Shown: positions 50,275-59,263, counted from the first letter of the stretch. The stretch: 64,000 bases of DNA from Nitrososphaerota archaeon (GCA_028867035.1 JAGWHB010000004.1:1-64000); one strand, 5' to 3'. The notes: generated by a model not told the origin, from the letters alone. Made by a program: numbers and translations.

Positions 50275-50769
50275 GTGACAGCCATCAGCAACAGGAGGGA
50301 CCTCACGTCCGCCGAGGGGTTCGACATGATTTTCGAGATGGTGAAGGTGGCCACCGAGAAGACGCTCGGGATGCACAGGGCCGGGCTGACCCTTGTCCTT
50401 GGAGACATACCCAACTCAGTGGGGGCCTACCATGAGATGGGGTCCAACGCCATAGTGATGAACAGGAACCTGCTCAGGATCGTGGAGAAGCTCTCCAGGT
50501 CGAAGGCGAAGCGGAACTCATACGTGTTCATGATACTGCTGCATGAATATCTCCACAGCCTCGGTTACACAAGCGACAGGAAGGTGAGGGAGCTCGGCAA
50601 GCAGATCACCGACGAGTATCTGGGAAGAAGGCACATGGCCGGAGAGATGGCCGTCCGCCCCCTCGACCAGTTCTTCCCCGACCTTGCGAAGCTCTCGAGC
50701 TTCAGAGACAGGGGGGAGTACCAGATGATACGCAGGTTCGACTCGTCGAGCACTCCCTACATCGGCTGA
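50275..50769 (+). CDS. Putative HExxH metalloprotein
   Basis: The 164-residue protein has a predicted helix with LLHEYLHSLGY, a zinc-protease HExxH motif, in the middle of an otherwise unrecognised sequence; GYTSDRKVRELGKQITDEY follows. Such a motif suggests a zinc-dependent peptidase or peptidase-like protein, but the third metal ligand is not obvious. GTG 50275 gives MTAISNRRDL and is supported by the TATA box at 50244-50252. A longer frame from 50152 would overlap the preceding gene. It has no signal peptide and is probably cytoplasmic. Confidence 0.65.
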   Translation: MTAISNRRDLTSAEGFDMIFEMVKVATEKTLGMHRAGLTLVLGDIPNSVGAYHEMGSNAIVMNRNLLRIVEKLSRSKAKRNSYVFMILLHEYLHSLGYTSDRKVRELGKQITDEYLGRRHMAGEMAVRPLDQFFPDLAKLSSFRDRGEYQMIRRFDSSSTPYIG

Positions 50770-50822
50770 ACTGAGAACCTGTAAATACGCCGCACAGTCG
50801 CGGCGCCCTTCGAAGTCCTGGC

Positions 50823-52406
50823 GTGACTCTTCAGTTTGGCCTGATCGCCCTAGACATAGTATCCTCCTGGGTGAGGATGTTCCTTGCCCTCGGGCTAAGC
50901 ATCCTTTTCGCCCTCGCCGTTGGGATCTGGGCGGCACGAAGCAAGAGAGCCGAGAGCATCATACTGCCGCTTCTCGACATATTCCAGTCCATACCTATCC
51001 TGGGATTCTTCCCTTTCGTGATCTACGCGATATACGGGACGCCGCTCCTCCACAACTCCGTCGGTGCGAACCTCGCGGTCATCATACTCATCTTCACCAG
51101 CATGTCGTGGAACATAGCCTTCGGGGTGTACGAGTCGGTGAAGGCGATCCCCCAGGACTACGCCGACCTCCTCAACGTGACCCAGGCCAGCACGTGGCAG
51201 AGGGTCAAGACTCTGTACATACCTGCCTCCATGAGCAGGATCGCCTACAACACCCAGATCTCGTGGGCGGTGGGGCTCTTCTTCCTCGTGGCGAGCGAGA
51301 TCATAAGCTCAGGCTCCACCAATGTCCCGATCCAATACGGCATTGGCATAGCAGTTTCCCAGTACGCGTCGTCAGGATTCGACTCGGCCAACTACGCCCT
51401 CCTCATAGTTTCATTGATAGCGGCGGTGGTGGTCTGGAGATTCCTGTTCCTCAGGGAGTTCGCGTTATGGTCGGAGAAGTACAAGATGATGGAAGAGCCC
51501 AGGGAGGTGCACAAAGACCCGATCATGAGAATCTACTCATGGGTCAGCCAACGGAGCGTATCGAAACTGTTCCTGCTGACCCAGGGCAGAGGCGTGACCA
51601 GGTTCACTTCGTCCATCTCGAAGTTCAGAAAGGGGCTGAAGTACGCCGTCCTCATCTTCGTGGGCGCCTTCCTGCTCCTGGTGGTCGGGTCCGTCGCCGC
51701 GTCCGGGGGATTCTCCACGGGACTCCCCTCCATCTCCGACCTCGCCTCGCGTGAATGGTTCGTCCTCTACAATCTGGCCGTCTCTTTCGTCAGAGTCTGG
51801 TTTGTGGCGGCGATATGCATCGCCATCGGGCTCCCATTGGGGATCGTGATATCTCTAAACTTCAGACTATACGATTTGGTGTCCCCGATCCTCGAGGTGG
51901 TCTCATCCATCCCCGCCCCCATCCTGCTCCCCGCGATCCTATTGGTCCCGGTGCTCGGGAAATCCCCCGAGGCTGTGGCCGACCTAGTCATCATACTCTC
52001 AATCTTCTGGTATATCGTCTTCAACGTCATGGCTGGAGTGAGGACACTCCCCGCCGACCTGAAGGACCTCCCCCACGTGTACAAGGCGAGCAGGATGGCG
52101 GCCTGGAGGAACGTGTACATCCCGAGCGCCTTGACGGCTCTCGTCACCGGGGCCATCACAGCGGTCGGAGGAGCATGGAACGCGCTCATCATCGCCGAAT
52201 ACTTCCAGCTCGACCCGACCAGGCCCGCCCTTTCGCAGGTGCCCGCCGGGATCGGAAAGGTCATCACCATCGCGACGAACGCCCAGGACTATCAGACGCT
52301 GTTCCTGGCGGTTACGTCCATGACCATCCTGATCGTCGCGTTCAACCTCACGGTCTGGAGGAGGCTTTACCATCGCGTCACCAGACGGTATACGTATAAC
52401 AGATAG
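50823..52406 (+). CDS. ABC transporter, duplicated permease (anion type)
   Basis: The 527-residue protein is a fusion of two BPD_transp_1 permease domains (residues about 5-205 and 270-520). The coupling (EAA) loops are visible as KAIPQDYADLLNVTQAS and RTLPADLKDLPHVYKAS. This layout matches the duplicated permease of anion-type (nitrate/sulfonate-like) archaeal systems. The ATPase follows without a gap. No substrate-binding protein is encoded in the cluster, so it must be elsewhere or the substrate is captured differently. Confidence 0.88.
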   Translation: MTLQFGLIALDIVSSWVRMFLALGLSILFALAVGIWAARSKRAESIILPLLDIFQSIPILGFFPFVIYAIYGTPLLHNSVGANLAVIILIFTSMSWNIAFGVYESVKAIPQDYADLLNVTQASTWQRVKTLYIPASMSRIAYNTQISWAVGLFFLVASEIISSGSTNVPIQYGIGIAVSQYASSGFDSANYALLIVSLIAAVVVWRFLFLREFALWSEKYKMMEEPREVHKDPIMRIYSWVSQRSVSKLFLLTQGRGVTRFTSSISKFRKGLKYAVLIFVGAFLLLVVGSVAASGGFSTGLPSISDLASREWFVLYNLAVSFVRVWFVAAICIAIGLPLGIVISLNFRLYDLVSPILEVVSSIPAPILLPAILLVPVLGKSPEAVADLVIILSIFWYIVFNVMAGVRTLPADLKDLPHVYKASRMAAWRNVYIPSALTALVTGAITAVGGAWNALIIAEYFQLDPTRPALSQVPAGIGKVITIATNAQDYQTLFLAVTSMTILIVAFNLTVWRRLYHRVTRRYTYNR

Positions 52407-53210
52407 GTGAAGTGGGCAAAATTGTTGTCAGAGAGCCAAGTTCAGCTCGCCCCCGGCACGCCGATAGTCACCGTGGACCATGTGAGCCTGGACTACCACA
52501 AGGAGAAAGAGCCCCTGCCTGTGCTCGTCGACATTTCGATGAAATCGGGGAAGGACGAGCTGGTCGGCATCACCGGACCTTCGGGGTGCGGCAAGTCGAC
52601 GCTCCTCAGGATCATATCGGGGCTGGTCAGGCCGACGTCAGGCTCGGTCAGGGTGCTCGACTCCGAGGTGAAGGGCCCCAGGGAGGACGTCTCCATGGTG
52701 TTCCAGAACTTCGTGCTGCTCCCTTGGAGGACTGCCCTCGAGAACGTCATCTTCGGGCTCAGCTCGAGGAAAGACCTTACCGACGTTCAGAAGGAAGAAA
52801 AAGCGAAGTCGGCCCTTGAAATCGCGGGCCTGACCGGGTTCGAAAGCGTCTACCCCGGGGAGCTCTCGGGGGGGATGAAACAGAGGGTGGGGGTCGCCCG
52901 CGCCCTGGCGACCGAGCCCAAGGTGATGCTCATGGACGAGCCGTTCAGCTCCCTCGACGACCTGACGGCCGAAAGGCTGCGGAGGGAGACGTACACCCTG
53001 CTGATCAATCCGCAGACCTCCATACAGACGGTGATACTCGTCAGCCATAACGTGGAAGAGATAATCGAGCTGGCCGACAAGGTCGTGGTGCTCTCCGGGA
53101 GGCCGGCGCACGTCGTGGGAGAGCTGGAGATCGACCTTCCGCGTCCGAGGAACAAGAAGTCAGACCAGTTCTTCGAGTGGGTGGACAAGGTGTACACTCT
53201 CCTATCATGA
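52407..53210 (+). CDS. ABC transporter ATPase (nitrate/taurine-type)
   Basis: The 267-residue subunit has Walker A GPSGCGKSTLL, Q-loop VFQNFVLLPW, signature LSGGMKQRVG and Walker B VMLMDEPFSSLD with switch His in LVSHNVEEI. The GTG start follows the permease stop directly. It hydrolyses ATP to drive the duplicated permease. The following small gene encodes the AAA-associated C-terminal domain that in many relatives is fused to this ATPase. Confidence 0.94.
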   Translation: MKWAKLLSESQVQLAPGTPIVTVDHVSLDYHKEKEPLPVLVDISMKSGKDELVGITGPSGCGKSTLLRIISGLVRPTSGSVRVLDSEVKGPREDVSMVFQNFVLLPWRTALENVIFGLSSRKDLTDVQKEEKAKSALEIAGLTGFESVYPGELSGGMKQRVGVARALATEPKVMLMDEPFSSLDDLTAERLRRETYTLLINPQTSIQTVILVSHNVEEIIELADKVVVLSGRPAHVVGELEIDLPRPRNKKSDQFFEWVDKVYTLLS

Positions 53211-53263
53211 AGCCCTCAGGCCTGCTTAAATCGAGGAGCCAAGGCGCGACGGAGACGGAATAG

Positions 53264-53773
53264 TTGGCCGAGCCAAACAGACCCCTCCCCACCGCCCTGA
53301 TGATGCCGGGCAACGTAAGGGGGGGCCAGGTGATAAGCCTCGTGGAGATAACCGGGAGCATCGGAGGGAAGGTGGACGCTTCCAAGCTGGCGGACGAGCT
53401 CGGAGCTGACATCGCCGTGCTGCTGCCGATACTTGACGCGGCCGAGATGCTGGGTCTGGTCAGGAGCGAGAAGGGGGACGTCCATCTCACGGAGCTTGGA
53501 CTGAAGTTTCAGAAGACCACCAAGAACAAGCTGAAGGTCCTGAAGGACAGGATTGCTACCATCGAGCCGTTCAGGACCGCCATCGAGCTGGCTTCGAGGG
53601 GGAAGCCGATCACCGCGCAGAATGTGGCCGACGCACTCGCTGAGATGGGGCTCAGGTGGCACTACAAGCCTGAGCTGAATGAAGCGCTGATCAGGACCCT
53701 CCTGATCCACTGGGCCATCTATGCTGGACTGCTCAACTATGACGGGAAGTCGGGCAAGTTCCGCAAACCCTAG
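53264..53773 (+). CDS. AAA-associated C-terminal domain protein, free-standing
   Basis: The 169-residue protein matches the AAA_assoc_C domain (PF09821), which is usually fused to ABC ATPases of nitrate/taurine-type systems. It begins ALMMPGNVRGGQVISLVEI, and the core contains KVDASKLADELGADIAVLLP, a winged-helix-like fold, then a helical region with LIRTLLIHWAIYAG. Here it is a separate gene 53 bp after the ATPase, on the same strand. It may regulate or gate the transporter. The TTG start is the first in frame after the ATPase stop. The 3' end overlaps the amidohydrolase gene by 4 bp, tail to tail. Confidence 0.85.
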   Translation: MAEPNRPLPTALMMPGNVRGGQVISLVEITGSIGGKVDASKLADELGADIAVLLPILDAAEMLGLVRSEKGDVHLTELGLKFQKTTKNKLKVLKDRIATIEPFRTAIELASRGKPITAQNVADALAEMGLRWHYKPELNEALIRTLLIHWAIYAGLLNYDGKSGKFRKP

Positions 53774-55302
53774 GGCGCCCCGTAGGAGTGGACCACCGAG
53801 CCGTTCACGACGGTAGCCAGCACCCCCACCTTCCTGAGAAGCGCCGGGTGCATGCCTGAGGTGCTTGAATCCAGCAGGGTCATGTTAGCTGGGGACCCCT
53901 CCTTCAGGTGCGGGTCGGACTCGTCGAGGCCGTTGGAAGCGGCGTTTGAAGTGTACAGGGAAAGCGCCTGTTCGAGGGCCAGGGACTCTTCGGGGACCGA
54001 GCCGCCTCTGGTCATCGAAGCCCAGACGCCGAGGATCGGGCTCAGAGACTCCACGGGGCAGTCGGAGCTTCCCGAAGCGACGATGCCTTCCTCTATCATG
54101 GAACGGATGGGATAGAGGTCGCGGACCCTCTCCTCGCCGAGCCTGTCGAGCGCCCAGGTGTCTGATGTGATGAAGAGGGGCTGGACAGCCGCCCGTATGC
54201 CCTGCTTTCCCATCCGGCTCCGCAGGTCCCGGGGGAGCAGGCTCGCGTGCTCTATCCTGTGGCGCCTGGGGTTGCCTGGACCTGTCACACGGACGAGGGC
54301 GTCCACCGCCTGCTCGACGGCCCTGTCCCCGATTGCGTGCACGATCGCCTGGTATCCCTTCGAGTCCACCCGCTCGACGAGGGCTGCGAGTTCTTCGTCG
54401 GTGTGCCGGAGAAGCCCGATGTTTCCGGGGTCGTCTGAGTAGGGCTCGCGCAGGGCCGCCGTCCTCGATCCGAGGGACCCGTCGGCGTATATCTTGACGC
54501 CGTTGATCCTGACCCCCTCTCCTTGGAACCTCTCGCGGAGACCCTTCTCGTCGACGAAGTCGAGGGACTCGGGGGGGATGTAGACCCTGTAGCGGAGGGA
54601 GAGGGAGCCTGACTCCTGGAGTGCGGCGAGCGCCTCCAGTTCCTCTCGAAAGCCCTCGGGGGACACTATGCAGTGGAGGGTCGTCAGACCAAGTCGCGCG
54701 GCCTCGGCCTCCACCGACTGGAGGTCCGCAGCGGCCCTTTCCGCGCTTCGGGGGACCCTGGCGAACACCTCCGTCAGCACTCTCTCCTTCACTATCCCCG
54801 TAAGCTCCCCGGCCCCGTCCCGGTCGTACTCGTCCCCCACCCGGCCGGCGAAGCCCAGAGCTTCTATCGCCCTGCTGTTCAGGAGCGCGATGTGCCCGTC
54901 AATCCTCGAAAGAGCGACCGGGTTGGCCGGGCTGATGTCGTCGATCTCGGCCCGGGTGGGCATGCTTCCCCCCGCAAAGGCCTCCTGGTCCCACCCCATG
55001 CCAGTCACCCACTCCCCTCGCTTCGCCCGCTGGATCCCGGCCTGCAGCCTCAGGCGGATCCCCGTGATGTTGGTCGTCCCGCGGAGGTCGATGCTCCGCT
55101 TGAGCCACCCGTATTCGAAGGGGTGGCAGTGGGAGTCGGTGAACCCGGGGAACAGGGCGCCCCCGTTGGCTTCAACGACTTCGGTTCCGTCGGGGACAGT
55201 GAGGGAGCCTTCCGAGATCTCCGTCACCTTGCCGTCTTCGCAGAAGACGGAGCATTCGCTGACCCCTTCCAGTCTGCAGTCTTTGATCAGGACCCTCTTC
55301 AT
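53770..55302 (-). CDS. Amidohydrolase family 3 (YtcJ-like) protein
   Basis: The 510-residue metal-dependent hydrolase has the TIM-barrel amidohydrolase layout: FPGFTDSHCHPFEYG (metal His pair), the carboxylated-Lys region in VKIYADGSLGSR, HAIGDRAVEQAVDA, RIEHASLL and the metal-binding Asp in VASGSSDCPVES. These are the YtcJ-type signatures of enzymes that hydrolyse N-substituted amides or imines; the substrate is unknown. ATG 55302 overlaps the cofC stop (4 bp), so it is co-transcribed with the F420 genes, although no direct link to F420 synthesis is known. Confidence 0.88.
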   Translation of the reverse strand: MKRVLIKDCRLEGVSECSVFCEDGKVTEISEGSLTVPDGTEVVEANGGALFPGFTDSHCHPFEYGWLKRSIDLRGTTNITGIRLRLQAGIQRAKRGEWVTGMGWDQEAFAGGSMPTRAEIDDISPANPVALSRIDGHIALLNSRAIEALGFAGRVGDEYDRDGAGELTGIVKERVLTEVFARVPRSAERAAADLQSVEAEAARLGLTTLHCIVSPEGFREELEALAALQESGSLSLRYRVYIPPESLDFVDEKGLRERFQGEGVRINGVKIYADGSLGSRTAALREPYSDDPGNIGLLRHTDEELAALVERVDSKGYQAIVHAIGDRAVEQAVDALVRVTGPGNPRRHRIEHASLLPRDLRSRMGKQGIRAAVQPLFITSDTWALDRLGEERVRDLYPIRSMIEEGIVASGSSDCPVESLSPILGVWASMTRGGSVPEESLALEQALSLYTSNAASNGLDESDPHLKEGSPANMTLLDSSTSGMHPALLRKVGVLATVVNGSVVHSYGAP

Positions 55303-55931
55303 CCGATCACAGACCTCGCGAATCTTGCCGAGGGCCTTTCGACCCGCGAACCGGCCAGGGTGCGAAGGTCGTCGACGGTGTCGACGTCGAACATGAGCCC
55401 CGGCGCCGAGCATACGGCGGTGGTGAGACCACTCCGCGCAGCGGCGGCCAGATGGTTCCAGAAGCTGTCGTCATCGTAGCTCAGCGGAAGGGGGGAAGCT
55501 GTCGGGAAGAGCAGGGCGTTGGTGCCGTCGAAGCTCATCGAGGGAGCGATGGCGATTTCGATGCCGCGGGCCCTCAAGGACGAGAGGTGCTTGAGGTCGG
55601 ACGCCCTGAGAGTGGGAAGGTCAGACGGGATGACGAGAACGGCATCCGCGTCTCCTGCCTCCTGGATCCCTCGGGCGACCGCCGAATTCACGCCCTTACC
55701 CCCTGGCTCCCTGACCGAGCGCACCCCCAAGCTCGACGCGGCGTCGAGGACGTTCTGGTCCGGGGAGACGACGAGGCCGGACCGACCCAAGCCGGCTTGA
55801 TTCAGGACCCCGATGACATCCCTGAGCAGGAATAAGGCGAACTCCACACGCTGCTGGGGGGTGAGCACGGCGGACAGCCTCGACTTCGCGCCCGTCGACT
55901 TGGCCGGTATGATGACTGCCAGTGATGTCAA
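55299..55931 (-). CDS. cofC: 2-phospho-L-lactate guanylyltransferase
   Basis: The 210-residue enzyme makes the GTP-activated lactyl (or related) donor for coenzyme F420. Family motifs AVIIPAKSTGAKSRL at the start, then VIPSDLPTL and APSMSFDGTNALL, and LMFDVDTVDDL at the end are visible. It has the nucleotidyltransferase fold. TTG 55931 overlaps the cofD stop (TTGA), so a longer frame upstream is only the antisense/overlap of cofD. It lies in the operon cofE-cofD-cofC-amidohydrolase. Confidence 0.9.
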   Translation of the reverse strand: MTSLAVIIPAKSTGAKSRLSAVLTPQQRVEFALFLLRDVIGVLNQAGLGRSGLVVSPDQNVLDAASSLGVRSVREPGGKGVNSAVARGIQEAGDADAVLVIPSDLPTLRASDLKHLSSLRARGIEIAIAPSMSFDGTNALLFPTASPLPLSYDDDSFWNHLAAAARSGLTTAVCSAPGLMFDVDTVDDLRTLAGSRVERPSARFARSVIG

Positions 55932-56842
55932 GCCTTGAGGAGCTCCCTCGCAAGTCTGACTTCGGCAGTGCCGTCCCGCATCAGGGTGTCCGAGGCTGTG
56001 CATCGGATTCCTAGACCTGCAATTTCCCTTCGCATATCCGCGTCTTCCTCTGATATCACGATGGAGTCCAGGAACCTCGAGTAGAGCCCCGCCACTCCCA
56101 CAGAATCCCCTCTGATCCCGCCCGCTTTCATCATCTTCCCGGCGGGCCCGCTGTAGGGAGAGCGGCCGACCATCGGCGAAAGGGCCACCACCCTCGCGCC
56201 TGATTCCTCGAGGGAGCGGGCGAACCCCCTGATGGCCAGCATCGGGCCGATGCTTGTCACAGGGTTGGCGGGGCATAGGACGATTCTGTCGGCGGCCTTG
56301 AGGGCCGCCTTGGTCGCTCCGGTGATTGTTGCCCGGGACGCGCCCCTGTACTTCACCTCGGAGACCCTCGGCCTCCCCTTCTCTCTGACCCAGAACTCCT
56401 GCAGGTGAAGGTCCCCCTTCGCTGTGATGACCCGTGTCTCGACGGGGTCGTCGGTCACAGGGAGCAGCTCTGTCCCCACACCGAAGGAGTCCCTGATGCG
56501 CGAGGTCACTTCTGTGAGGGTGGAGCCGGCTCTCAGTAGCTGGGTCCGAAGAACGCTTGTCGCGAGGTCCCGGTCCCCGACCCTGAACCAGGTTTCGGTC
56601 CCGAGGAGGGAGAGCTGTGAGAGCGCCTCGAAGGTGTCCCCTGCGATGCCCCACCCTTTTGTCCTGTCAGCGATCCCCGCCAGTGTGTAGCACGCTATAT
56701 CGATGTCGGGGCAGATGTAGAGCCCGTACATCCAGACGTTGTCCCCGACGTTCGCTACCACCGTCAGGTCGACGTCCAGCCTGGACAGCCCCCGGAGGAG
56801 CTTGGCCGAGCCCGTCCCACCCGCCAGTGCGACTACCTTCAT
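55928..56842 (-). CDS. cofD: 2-phospho-L-lactate transferase (F420 synthesis)
   Basis: The 304-residue enzyme transfers the phospholactyl group to Fo, making F420-0. It begins VVALAGGTGSAKLLRGL, has VVANVGDNVWMYGL and GDRDLATSVLR, and the Asp-rich substrate region VGTELLPVTDDPVETRV, all typical of CofD. The operon order cofE, cofD, cofC places the three consecutive or partner steps together. Fo synthase genes are not in this window. Confidence 0.95.
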   Translation of the reverse strand: MKVVALAGGTGSAKLLRGLSRLDVDLTVVANVGDNVWMYGLYICPDIDIACYTLAGIADRTKGWGIAGDTFEALSQLSLLGTETWFRVGDRDLATSVLRTQLLRAGSTLTEVTSRIRDSFGVGTELLPVTDDPVETRVITAKGDLHLQEFWVREKGRPRVSEVKYRGASRATITGATKAALKAADRIVLCPANPVTSIGPMLAIRGFARSLEESGARVVALSPMVGRSPYSGPAGKMMKAGGIRGDSVGVAGLYSRFLDSIVISEEDADMRREIAGLGIRCTASDTLMRDGTAEVRLARELLKA

Positions 56843-56846
56843 CGGA

Positions 56847-57644
56847 TCACCGGAAAAGGTCCCGGCTCGGGGGCATTATGATCGACTTCAGCTTCTTCTC
56901 TCCCCTTGTGTACGAGACGCCCCTGATTAGCGCGGCGGGGATCCCATTGAGTTTGCCAATCGCCAGTTCTGCCGCGCCTGCGATTTCATCCACCACGGCT
57001 GGCTCTGTGACCCGCAAATGGTATCCGAACTTGTCCTTCTTCCCGGCGTAGGGGACCAGCGGGGCTATGCCAGAACAGCCGATGGCCACGTCGGTCTGGC
57101 CGATCCTCCAGGGGCGACCGAACGTGTCGGTCACTATGACTGCTACCCGCTTCCCCGACGCGGCCTCCAGTTCTCCCCTGATACGCCTCGCGCTCGCATC
57201 AGGGTCCTTGGGGAGAAGGGCGACCAGCCCCTTGCCGACGTTGGACTGGTCCACGCCCGAGTTAGCGCACACGAACCCGTGCCTCGTCTCGGTGATTATC
57301 ACCCCATGTCCCGCCCTGACGACCCGGACGGCCTCCCTCAATATGACCTCGACCAATTTTGCGTCCTTCCCCTCGCGCTTCGCGAGCTTTTTTGCCGCTG
57401 GGGTGGGGACCACCTCGGAGAGCCTGACGAGCTGACCCTCCGATTTTGAGACCACCTTCTGTTTGACGACGACCACGTCGCCCTCCTCCAGCGAGAGGGA
57501 ATTCTCGCGCAGGGCTTCGAGGATGAGGACTCCAAGGTCAGCACCCTGTTTGACCTCGGGGATGCCCGGGACTGGGATCACTTCTATCCTGCTCAACTTT
57601 CTCGGCGCAGCGCGCCTAACTGGTGCGATAAAGACTCTGCCCAT
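56847..57644 (-). CDS. cofE: F420-0:gamma-L-glutamate ligase
   Basis: The 265-residue enzyme adds glutamate residues to F420-0 with GTP. The family motifs GIPEVKQGADLG, VVVKQKVVSKSEG, ETRHGFVCANSGVDQSN and TDTFGRPWRIGQTDVAIG are complete. The ORF can start at ATG 57644, but the shared TATA box at 57655-57660 predicts transcription from about 57631, so the TTG at 57596 (SRIEVIPVPGIPE) is more likely. First gene of the F420 operon. Confidence 0.94.
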   Translation of the reverse strand: MGRVFIAPVRRAAPRKLSRIEVIPVPGIPEVKQGADLGVLILEALRENSLSLEEGDVVVVKQKVVSKSEGQLVRLSEVVPTPAAKKLAKREGKDAKLVEVILREAVRVVRAGHGVIITETRHGFVCANSGVDQSNVGKGLVALLPKDPDASARRIRGELEAASGKRVAVIVTDTFGRPWRIGQTDVAIGCSGIAPLVPYAGKKDKFGYHLRVTEPAVVDEIAGAAELAIGKLNGIPAALIRGVSYTRGEKKLKSIIMPPSRDLFR

Positions 57645-57654
57645 GGAGGTAGAA

Positions 57655-57660
57655 TTTTAA
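57655..57660. promoter_or_regulatory. Shared TATA element between cofE and mrp
   Basis: TTTTAA is symmetric in function: the plus-strand start falls near 57684, at the TTG 57686 of mrp, and the minus-strand start near 57631, upstream of TTG 57596 of cofE. This decides against the upstream start codons 57665 (mrp) and 57644 (cofE). Confidence 0.5.
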
Positions 57661-57685
57661 GGGCGTGAAAGGGGCTCTGTCCGAA

Positions 57686-58741
57686 TTGACGACCGAAGAA
57701 GACGTGCTCAGGGTACTTGCAGGGGTGAAAGACCCGGAGCTTGGAAAGGACGTCGTTTCGCTTCACATGATAGAAGGCGTGAAGGTGGAAGGGGACAGTG
57801 TCACATTCACCCTCAACCTGACGACACCCGCCTGTCCGCTCAGGACAAGGCTCGAGGAGGCGGCGAAGGGCGCGGTGGCCGGCCTCCCCGGAATAAAGAG
57901 CGTGGTGATGAAGACGTCGTCCAACGTCTTCGCCACAAGGGACTATGCCGGCGCCGACGTGCTGAAGGGGGTGAAGAACATCATAGCCGTGGCAAGCGGC
58001 AAGGGAGGGGTGGGGAAGTCGACGGTCGCTGTGAACCTTGCAGTGGCTCTCGCCGAGTCGGGGGCGAAGGTTGGGATACTCGACGCCGACGTGTACGGGC
58101 CCAACATCCCGCTGATGATGGGGGTGGAGAAGGGACCGGAGGTGAGGGACGAGAAGATAATCCCGCCCGTGGCCCACGGGATCAAGGTAGCTTCGCTGGG
58201 TTTTTTCTACAACGAGGAGACCCCCGTCATATGGAGGGGCCCGCTGGTCGCCGGGGCGGTGCGACAGCTCCTCACCCAGGTAGAGTGGGGGGATCTCGAC
58301 TACTTGGTGTGTGACCTTCCTCCTGGTACCGGCGACAGCAGCCTGACCTTGGCTCAGACGGTGCCGCTCGGAGGAGTCCTCATCGTCACGACCCCGCAGG
58401 AGGCGGCGCTCGCCATAGCGGCCAAGGCCTTGGCGATGTTCAAGAGGCTCAACGTGCCGATATTGGGGGTCGTGGAGAACATGAGCTACTTCGTCTGCCC
58501 ACACTGCGGGGAGAGGACGGCAATATTCTCCAGCGGGGGCGGGAGGAAGATAGCGACAGAACGAGAGGTGGATTTCCTTGGTGAGATCCCGCTTGGCGTA
58601 GCGATAAGAGAGCAGTCAGACAAGGGGGACCCGATAGTAGCGGCAATGCCCGATTCTCCGGAGGCGCTGGCGTACAAGGAGCTGGCGTTCAAGGTGGCGG
58701 GGATGGTGAGCATCGTCGCCTTCGCCAAGATGAAAAAATGA
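57686..58741 (+). CDS. mrp: Mrp/NBP35-type Fe-S cluster carrier ATPase
   Basis: The protein (351 residues from TTG 57686, 358 from GTG 57665) has an N-terminal MIP18/DUF59 domain (VLAGVKDPELGKDV) and a deviant Walker A P-loop ATPase domain (SGKGGVGKST), then DLPPGTGDSSLTL and the cluster-binding CPHC motif (FVCPHCGE). It is a scaffold/carrier for [4Fe-4S] clusters to target apoproteins. A small basic ORF begins in its stop codon. The F420 operon is divergent from it. Confidence 0.95.
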   Translation: MTTEEDVLRVLAGVKDPELGKDVVSLHMIEGVKVEGDSVTFTLNLTTPACPLRTRLEEAAKGAVAGLPGIKSVVMKTSSNVFATRDYAGADVLKGVKNIIAVASGKGGVGKSTVAVNLAVALAESGAKVGILDADVYGPNIPLMMGVEKGPEVRDEKIIPPVAHGIKVASLGFFYNEETPVIWRGPLVAGAVRQLLTQVEWGDLDYLVCDLPPGTGDSSLTLAQTVPLGGVLIVTTPQEAALAIAAKALAMFKRLNVPILGVVENMSYFVCPHCGERTAIFSSGGGRKIATEREVDFLGEIPLGVAIREQSDKGDPIVAAMPDSPEALAYKELAFKVAGMVSIVAFAKMKK

Positions 58742-58845
58742 GCCCCGGACAGGACGAGCTCCTGGAGAAGTCTGCCCGCAAGAAGAAGGCCCGGAAGCGG
58801 AGCCGCGGGCCCTACCGCAAGTCCTGGTCCCCCAAGGGGACTTAG
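58738..58845 (+). CDS. Short basic protein translated from the end of mrp
   Basis: A 35-residue reading frame (starting MSPGQDELLEKSARKKK and ending SWSPKGT) begins at the ATG inside the mrp stop codon (ATGA). It is Lys/Arg-rich, has no cysteines or membrane segment, and no family is recognised. The coupled start and protein-like composition suggest a real small gene, but length makes this uncertain. Its stop overlaps the convergent ridA gene by 4 bp. Confidence 0.4.
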   Translation: MSPGQDELLEKSARKKKARKRSRGPYRKSWSPKGT

Positions 58846-59213
58846 CGGGTAGCTACGGCGTCTATTTCGACCCGTGCCCCCTTGGGGAGGGCCGACACCT
58901 GCACAGTCGACCTGGCCGGGTATGGGGCCGAGAAGTGCTTGGAGTATTCTTCGTTCATCTGAGCATACTCCTTGAGGTCGGCCATGAAAACAGTCGTCTT
59001 CACGACGTTATCGAGTCCGAGCCCTGCCGCTGCCAGTACACCCTCGAGGTTCGAGACAGCACGCCTCGTCTGGGCGACTATCCCTTCTTCGAGGTCGCCT
59101 GTTTCTGGGTTCACGCCGACCTGGCCCGAGCAGTAGACGGCGCCCGCGTCCACGGCCTGCGAGTACGGGCCGATGGGGGCCGGAGCTGACTTTGAGCTGA
59201 CCGCTTCTTTCAT
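58842..59213 (-). CDS. ridA: RidA/YjgF-family enamine/imine deaminase
   Basis: The 123-residue protein has the RidA trimer fold: PAPIGPYSQAV near the start, VYCSGQVGVNPETG, VVKTTVFMADL and the C-terminal RSTVQVSALPKGARVEIDAVA with the catalytic Arg. It hydrolyses reactive enamine/imine intermediates from PLP enzymes. ATG 59213 lies about 30 bp from a TATA-like GTTAAAT (59238-59244); the frame open upstream to 59471 is antisense to the next gene. Confidence 0.95.
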   Translation of the reverse strand: MKEAVSSKSAPAPIGPYSQAVDAGAVYCSGQVGVNPETGDLEEGIVAQTRRAVSNLEGVLAAAGLGLDNVVKTTVFMADLKEYAQMNEEYSKHFSAPYPARSTVQVSALPKGARVEIDAVATR

Positions 59214-59263
59214 GTCGGGTGCAGCGCCGCCGGGGGTGTTAAATCGGTTTTGCCGGAATCGGG

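Noticed and set aside
55932..56654. Long frame upstream of cofC (451 codons in total)
   Set aside because: The part before 55931 overlaps cofD in another frame and is Arg/Gly-rich shadow sequence; cofC starts at TTG 55931.
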